Shown here: positions 60,078 through 64,000 of the stretch, piece after piece
How the letters are laid out: the number at the start of each line of letters is the position of its first letter
How positions within the stretch are numbered: position 1 is the stretch's first letter
Assembly (NCBI RefSeq): GCF_003148565.1
Contig: NZ_QGGL01000009.1
Location: forward strand, 62,001-126,000
Reading direction: 5' to 3'
Length of the DNA stretch: 64,000 nt
Source of the DNA: Tumebacillus permanentifrigoris
Lineage (GTDB): Bacteria > Bacillota > Bacilli > Tumebacillales > Tumebacillaceae
The notes under the pieces: generated by a model
What the model was told of the DNA's origin: nothing
Databases searched by the model: none
What the model saw: only the letters and a program-made list of their open reading frames with translations
Made by a program: the position numbers and the translations under genes

Positions 60078-62168
60078 TCAATCTCCGGCGCGCTGGAGCA
60101 AGACTTTCTCCGACTTCAAGAAATCGACGAGTTGTTGATACGCGGGCAATGTCCAGAAGTCTGGTGCGGCCACCAAGCTCTGCACTTCCTGCCGAGCAAC
60201 GCCCATGATCTTGGCATCCTCCAACAGGTCGCCGATTTTAAACTCTGGAATTCCGCTCTGGCGTACCCCGAAGAACTCACCAGGGCCGCGCAGGTGCAGG
60301 TCTTTTTCCGCGAGCACGAAACCATCCTGAGTGGCGACCATCGCCTTCATCCGTTCCTGCCCTGCTTCCGTGTCAGGTTTAGACATCAAGATGCAACAGG
60401 AGGCGTGCTCACCACGCCCAACGCGTCCGCGCAACTGGTGCAACTGCGCAAGGCCGAAGCGCTCTGCGTTGTAGACCATCATCGCGGTGGCATTGGGCAC
60501 GTTCACCCCCACCTCGATGACCGTGGTGGCGACCAGCACTTGGATCTCGTTGTTCGTGAAGCGGCGCATGACCGCTTCCTTCTCGACGGGACGCAATTTG
60601 CCGTGCAAGAGGCCGACTTCGTAGCCCGCGAACCATTCCTTGAGCATCAGATAGAGATCGGTGGCGTTGACGACCCCTTCCACCTTCTCCGACTCCTCTA
60701 CCAAAGGAGTGACGATGTAGACTTGTCGTCCCTTGACGAGTTCGTTGCGCACGAAACGGAGCGCCCGCTCCTCCTTGTCCGGGGTGACCCAGTAGGTCTG
60801 GATCGGCTGACGTCCCGCTGGGAGTTCGTCGACGATCGAGACATCGAGGTCGCCAAACACCGACATCGCCAGCGTCCGCGGGATCGGCGTCGCTGACATG
60901 AACAGCACGTCAGGTGCGTGACCTTTTTGCCGAAAAATCGAGCGTTGCTCGACGCCAAAGCGATGCTGTTCATCCGTGACGACCACAGAGAGCGCTTGGA
61001 ATTGCACGCCCTCTTCCAAAAGCGCGTGCGTTCCAATCACCACATTGACCTCGCCGCTGGCGATCTGGGCGAGGACTTCGCGGCGTTCCCTGTCTTTTTG
61101 CGAACCGATCAGCATTCCGATCCGGCACCCGAGCGGCTCGAGCAGGTCGAGCGCAGCGCGGAAGTGCTGTTCGGCGAGAATCTCCGTCGGCACCAGCATC
61201 GCCCCTTGATGCCCTGAGCTGACGGCGATGAACAGGGCGAGAAAGGCGAGGATCGTCTTGCCCGAACCGACATCCCCTTGAATGAGGCGGTTCATCGGGA
61301 CGCGCTCCGTCATGTCGCGCATGATCTCCTGCGCCACCCGTTGCTGCGCCCCGGTCATCGCAAACGGTAACCGCTTACAGAACTGCTCGAAGCTGTCACC
61401 TGCAAGGCTGTGTGCCACCCCCGGTTGTTCATGGCGGTGCAACCAGCGAAAGGCTTGGAGCTTGAGTTGGAACAGGAAAAACTCTTCAAAAATCAAGCGG
61501 CGTCGCGCTTGATGCAACCCGTCGCTGTCGGTTGGGAAGTGGATCTCCTTCATCGCGTGGCGGCGGTCGATCAACTTGTAGCGTTGACGCAAGGTCTGCG
61601 GCAAGCGCTCGGGGACGGCATCGCCGTACTTTTTCAAGGCGCTGGCGAGCATGCCGCGCAGCAACTTCGGCGTGATGTCCGCCTTCACATTGTAAACCGG
61701 AACGATGCGATCGCTGTGTACCGTCTCCCCTGCCACCACGAAATCGTGTGTTGCGACCGAGATGCTGCGCCGACGAGCGTCGTACTTGCCGGTGATCGTC
61801 AGTTTCCGCCCGGGGGTCAGTTGATCCTTCACGTAAGGCTGGTTGAACCAGACGGCGTGCAGGCGCTTGTAGTCCTCCGTCACGACGGGCACGAGCGTCG
61901 TCGAATTGCGCTTGCCTTTGTACTTGACTCCCGCCATCCCGTCGACCGTCACGCGCACCGTCACCCGCGTGCCATCGCCAAGTTCGCGCCCTGGCTGGAC
62001 ATTGCGGTCTTCATAGCGAAATGGATAGTATTCCAGCACATCATAGACGGTTTGTATGCCGAGCAACGCCAGTGTTTTCAACCGTTGCGGCCCCACACCA
62101 GGCAGAACGCTGACCGGGGTCGAGGCGAGGTCGAGTTTTGCTGTTTCGTTCTGTGTATTCACGATCAC
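60078..62168 (-). CDS. recG: ATP-dependent DNA helicase RecG
   Basis: RecG reverses stalled forks. GTG 62168 is used: it lies one base after the sdaAA stop, with GGAAG just upstream. The 696-residue product has the wedge domain (about 60-190), Walker A GDVGSGKTILAFLALF, the DEQH motif VTDEQHRFGVEQR, and the C-terminal helicase motifs with QVLVATTVIEVGVNVPNA and QLRGRVGRG. Confidence 0.97.
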   Translation of the reverse strand: MIVNTQNETAKLDLASTPVSVLPGVGPQRLKTLALLGIQTVYDVLEYYPFRYEDRNVQPGRELGDGTRVTVRVTVDGMAGVKYKGKRNSTTLVPVVTEDYKRLHAVWFNQPYVKDQLTPGRKLTITGKYDARRRSISVATHDFVVAGETVHSDRIVPVYNVKADITPKLLRGMLASALKKYGDAVPERLPQTLRQRYKLIDRRHAMKEIHFPTDSDGLHQARRRLIFEEFFLFQLKLQAFRWLHRHEQPGVAHSLAGDSFEQFCKRLPFAMTGAQQRVAQEIMRDMTERVPMNRLIQGDVGSGKTILAFLALFIAVSSGHQGAMLVPTEILAEQHFRAALDLLEPLGCRIGMLIGSQKDRERREVLAQIASGEVNVVIGTHALLEEGVQFQALSVVVTDEQHRFGVEQRSIFRQKGHAPDVLFMSATPIPRTLAMSVFGDLDVSIVDELPAGRQPIQTYWVTPDKEERALRFVRNELVKGRQVYIVTPLVEESEKVEGVVNATDLYLMLKEWFAGYEVGLLHGKLRPVEKEAVMRRFTNNEIQVLVATTVIEVGVNVPNATAMMVYNAERFGLAQLHQLRGRVGRGEHASCCILMSKPDTEAGQERMKAMVATQDGFVLAEKDLHLRGPGEFFGVRQSGIPEFKIGDLLEDAKIMGVARQEVQSLVAAPDFWTLPAYQQLVDFLKSEKVLLQRAGD

Positions 62169-62169
62169 G

Positions 62170-63060
62170 TCACGCTTCCTTCGTGTCGTCTCCGTAGATC
62201 TGTTTTTCCAGTTTGCGTCCGGTCGGAGTATCGGCAAGTCCTCCGAGGGCGGTTTCGCGGAGTTCGACTGGCATTTGTTTGCCGATGTTGTACATGGCGA
62301 GAATCACTTCGTCGGGCGGGATCACGCTGCGCACGCCAGCCAGTGCCATGTCAGCACCTGCTAACGCCAGCACAGAGCCGAAACCGTTGCGGATGATGCA
62401 CGGGATCTCGACAAGGCCCGCGACCGGGTCGCAGACGAGGCCGAGGACGTTTTTTAACGCCAGACCTGCCGCTTGGATCGCTTGTTCCGGCGAACCGCCT
62501 GCCAATTCCACCGCTGCTGCGGCAGCCATCGCCGTCGCAGAACCGACTTCCGCTTGGCAACCGCCACCTGCACCCGAGATCGACGCATTATTGGCCACAA
62601 CAAAGCCAACGGCCGCAGCTGTGAACATGCCTAGCACCAACTGCTCCTCCGTTGCACCTAGCGATTCCTTGAGCGACGAGAGCACGCCCGGCAAGATGCC
62701 ACAGGAACCCGCAGTCGGCGTCGCGACCACGAGGCCCATCGCCGCGTTGACTTCTGAGGTGGAGAGTGCCATCGCCACCGCTTCGGTCGCTTGTTTGCCG
62801 AGCAGGGTCTTGCCCTTTTGAGCGTATTCGTAGACGCGCTTCGCATCACCACCGGTCAACCCGGAGAATGAACGGATGTCCTCTGTCAAACCGCGCTCGA
62901 CCGATTTCATCATCACATCAAACGATTCGGTCATCTGTTGCAAGACAGTAGCGCGCGTTGCCCCCGTCTCGTGAACGTGCTCGTCGATCATCACTTCATA
63001 GATCGGCTTGCCTTCCTGCCCGCAGAGTGCGACCAATTCTGCCAAGTTGCTAAATCTCAT
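62170..63060 (-). CDS. sdaAA: L-serine dehydratase, alpha subunit (iron-sulfur)
   Basis: The alpha subunit holds the [4Fe-4S] cluster that dehydrates serine to pyruvate and ammonia. ATG 63060 follows GAGGAGG. The 296-residue product has Cys in TAGSCGILPG, GGGCQAEVGSATAMAA, and LVCDPVAGLVEIPCIIRNG. It follows sdaAB by 16 bases. Confidence 0.97.
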   Translation of the reverse strand: MRFSNLAELVALCGQEGKPIYEVMIDEHVHETGATRATVLQQMTESFDVMMKSVERGLTEDIRSFSGLTGGDAKRVYEYAQKGKTLLGKQATEAVAMALSTSEVNAAMGLVVATPTAGSCGILPGVLSSLKESLGATEEQLVLGMFTAAAVGFVVANNASISGAGGGCQAEVGSATAMAAAAAVELAGGSPEQAIQAAGLALKNVLGLVCDPVAGLVEIPCIIRNGFGSVLALAGADMALAGVRSVIPPDEVILAMYNIGKQMPVELRETALGGLADTPTGRKLEKQIYGDDTKEA

Positions 63061-63076
63061 AGCTGTCTGTTCCTCC

Positions 63077-63751
63077 TCAGGAAGGATCGATGCGTGCAAC
63101 ACGCTTGACCGCTTCCAACTGGTGTATCTCTGCAACGGCTTCCTCCGGCGGTTGTTCATCTGTCGAAATCAACATCAGCGCCTCTGACCCGCGCCCACGG
63201 CGCGAAACTTCCATGAACGAGATGTTTAACTGGTGCTTCGATAAAATCGTCGTCACTGCCGCGATCACGCCAAACCGGTCGGCATGCGGGATGACGAGCG
63301 TCGGATACTGCCCGGTCATCTTGACTTTAAACCCGTCGATCTCCAGAATCTCCACCGCTCCGCCACCGATGGAGACGCCGAGCAGGTCGAACTTGCGCTC
63401 GCCTTTGCTCAACAGGATGCGAACGGTATTCGGGTGGTAATCGGCATTCGGCGGTCCTGGCTTCATGCTCACCTGCAAGCCCGAGTCCTGTGCGATCTGC
63501 AACGACTTCGTGATGCGCGGATCATGCGTGGCAAAATTGAGCAACCCAGCGACCAACGCCACGTCCGTTCCGTGTCCGCGGTACGTCTTGGCAAACGAGC
63601 CATAGAGCAGGATCTCAGCAACGTCCGGCTGTTCCCCGAAGAGGTTGCGGGCGATGCGACCGATCCTCGCAGCACCGGCGGTGTGCGACGAGGACGGTCC
63701 GATCATGATCGGACCGATGATGTCAAATGAATGGCGAAATGATGACGACAT
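63077..63751 (-). CDS. sdaAB: L-serine dehydratase, beta subunit
   Basis: The 224-residue product has the beta-subunit start DIIGPIMIGPSSSHTAGAAR and a C-terminal ACT domain (about 150-220; FGVIAAVTTILSKHQLNISF). It lies between fakA and sdaAA as in B. subtilis (yloV-sdaAB-sdaAA-recG). Confidence 0.97.
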   Translation of the reverse strand: MSSSFRHSFDIIGPIMIGPSSSHTAGAARIGRIARNLFGEQPDVAEILLYGSFAKTYRGHGTDVALVAGLLNFATHDPRITKSLQIAQDSGLQVSMKPGPPNADYHPNTVRILLSKGERKFDLLGVSIGGGAVEILEIDGFKVKMTGQYPTLVIPHADRFGVIAAVTTILSKHQLNISFMEVSRRGRGSEALMLISTDEQPPEEAVAEIHQLEAVKRVARIDPS

Positions 63752-63776
63752 GCTAGTTTCCCCCTAAGCCTTACCG

Positions 63777-63812
63777 TAAAAAACGGCCTGCCGCACTGCG
63801 ACAGGACCGTCT
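63777..63812 (-). terminator. Hairpin-terminator between fakA and sdaAB
   Basis: The stem CGGTCCTGTCGC/GCGGCAGGCCG is followed on the minus strand by TTTTTTACGG. It lies just after the fakA stop. Confidence 0.82.
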
Positions 63813-63827
63813 GTCTCCCCGAATTGC

Positions 63828-64000
63828 TTACTCCACCGAGAAGATATAGGAATACAGCGGTTGCCCGCCTTCATGAAGTTCGAATTCACAGTGGTCAAAT
63901 TGTGCTTGTGCGGCCTCCACCAGCTCCTGAGCGACTTCCTCAGAGATCTGATCGCCGTAAAAGACGGTGACCACTTCACTGTCCTCATCCACCATTTTCT
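63828..64000 (-). CDS. fakA: Fatty-acid kinase catalytic subunit FakA (YloV), 3' end only
   Basis: Only the last 57 codons are in the window. They include VVTVFYGDQISEEVAQEL and FELHEGGQPLYSYIFSVE, the C-terminal end of the DAK/YloV family. FakA phosphorylates exogenous fatty acids for PlsX-type use. The place next to sdaAB is that of yloV. Confidence 0.9.
   Translation of the reverse strand, partial: KMVDEDSEVVTVFYGDQISEEVAQELVEAAQAQFDHCEFELHEGGQPLYSYIFSVE

Overview
The window is a stretch of chromosome from a Gram-positive, endospore-forming, flagellated Firmicute. It carries codY, hslUV, fapR, a Spo0E-like phosphatase, a probable alpha/beta-type SASP, fakA, rbgA and the ylq/ylb genes, so the Bacillales are certain. 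The high GC, the frequent TTG/GTG starts and the gene complement suggest the Alicyclobacillaceae (Tumebacillus-like); that last step is inference. Most genes lie on the minus strand in long housekeeping runs. Every start given here was chosen by looking for a Shine-Dalgarno sequence, so several differ from the longest open frame.

Layout in coordinate order (minus-strand operons are transcribed right to left). 1-2678: fliF (partial), fliE, flgC, flgB, the start of a flagellar operon. 2936-6614: codY, hslU, hslV, xerC. 6731-13593: trmFO, topA, dprA, sucD, sucC. 13.7-24.0 kb: an accessory block with mixed orientation: small zinc-ribbon proteins, a nitroreductase, a lipoprotein, an MFS pump, a molybdopterin-fold protein, comM, a polysaccharide deacetylase, several small unknown proteins, a 32-residue peptide that looks like a class I lanthipeptide precursor, an ArsR remnant next to an AHSA1-type gene, and an acetyltransferase. 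24.1-29.7 kb: yraN, ylqH (FlhB-like), ylqG (FliK-like), rnhB, rbgA, lepB, rplS. 29.8-33.5 kb: an NlpC/P60 cell-wall hydrolase, nfo, an L,D-transpeptidase and a cluster of nine tRNA genes. 33.5-42.3 kb: trmD, rimM, ylqD, khpA, rpsP, ffh, ylxM, ftsY, smc. 42.4-44.3 kb: a 33-residue ORF, a Thr/Gly-repeat protein and a MazF/PemK-fold protein. 44.4-52.0 kb: rnc, fabF, acpP, fabG, fabD, fabH, plsX, fapR, rpmF, yceD. 52.1-57.9 kb: tmcAL (plus), rluF-like, ylbL, ylbK, coaD, rsmD. 58.2-64.0 kb: a second deacetylase, three tiny genes including a Spo0E-like one, a SASP-like gene, recG, sdaAA, sdaAB and the 3' end of fakA.

The housekeeping blocks connect protein secretion (SRP: ffh, ylxM, ftsY; signal peptidase), ribosome and tRNA maturation (rimM, trmD, rbgA, rpsP, rplS, rnc, rsmD, tmcAL, trmFO), chromosome maintenance (smc, topA, xerC, recG, rnhB, dprA, comM) and type II fatty-acid synthesis into phospholipid (fakA, plsX, fab genes, FapR). 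Compared with the Bacillus subtilis order, conserved runs are interrupted between sucC and ylqH, between rplS and trmD, between smc and rnc, and between ylbL and ylbM. The unusual genes lie mainly at these joints. The most interesting of them is the lanthipeptide-like gene at 22480-22578.
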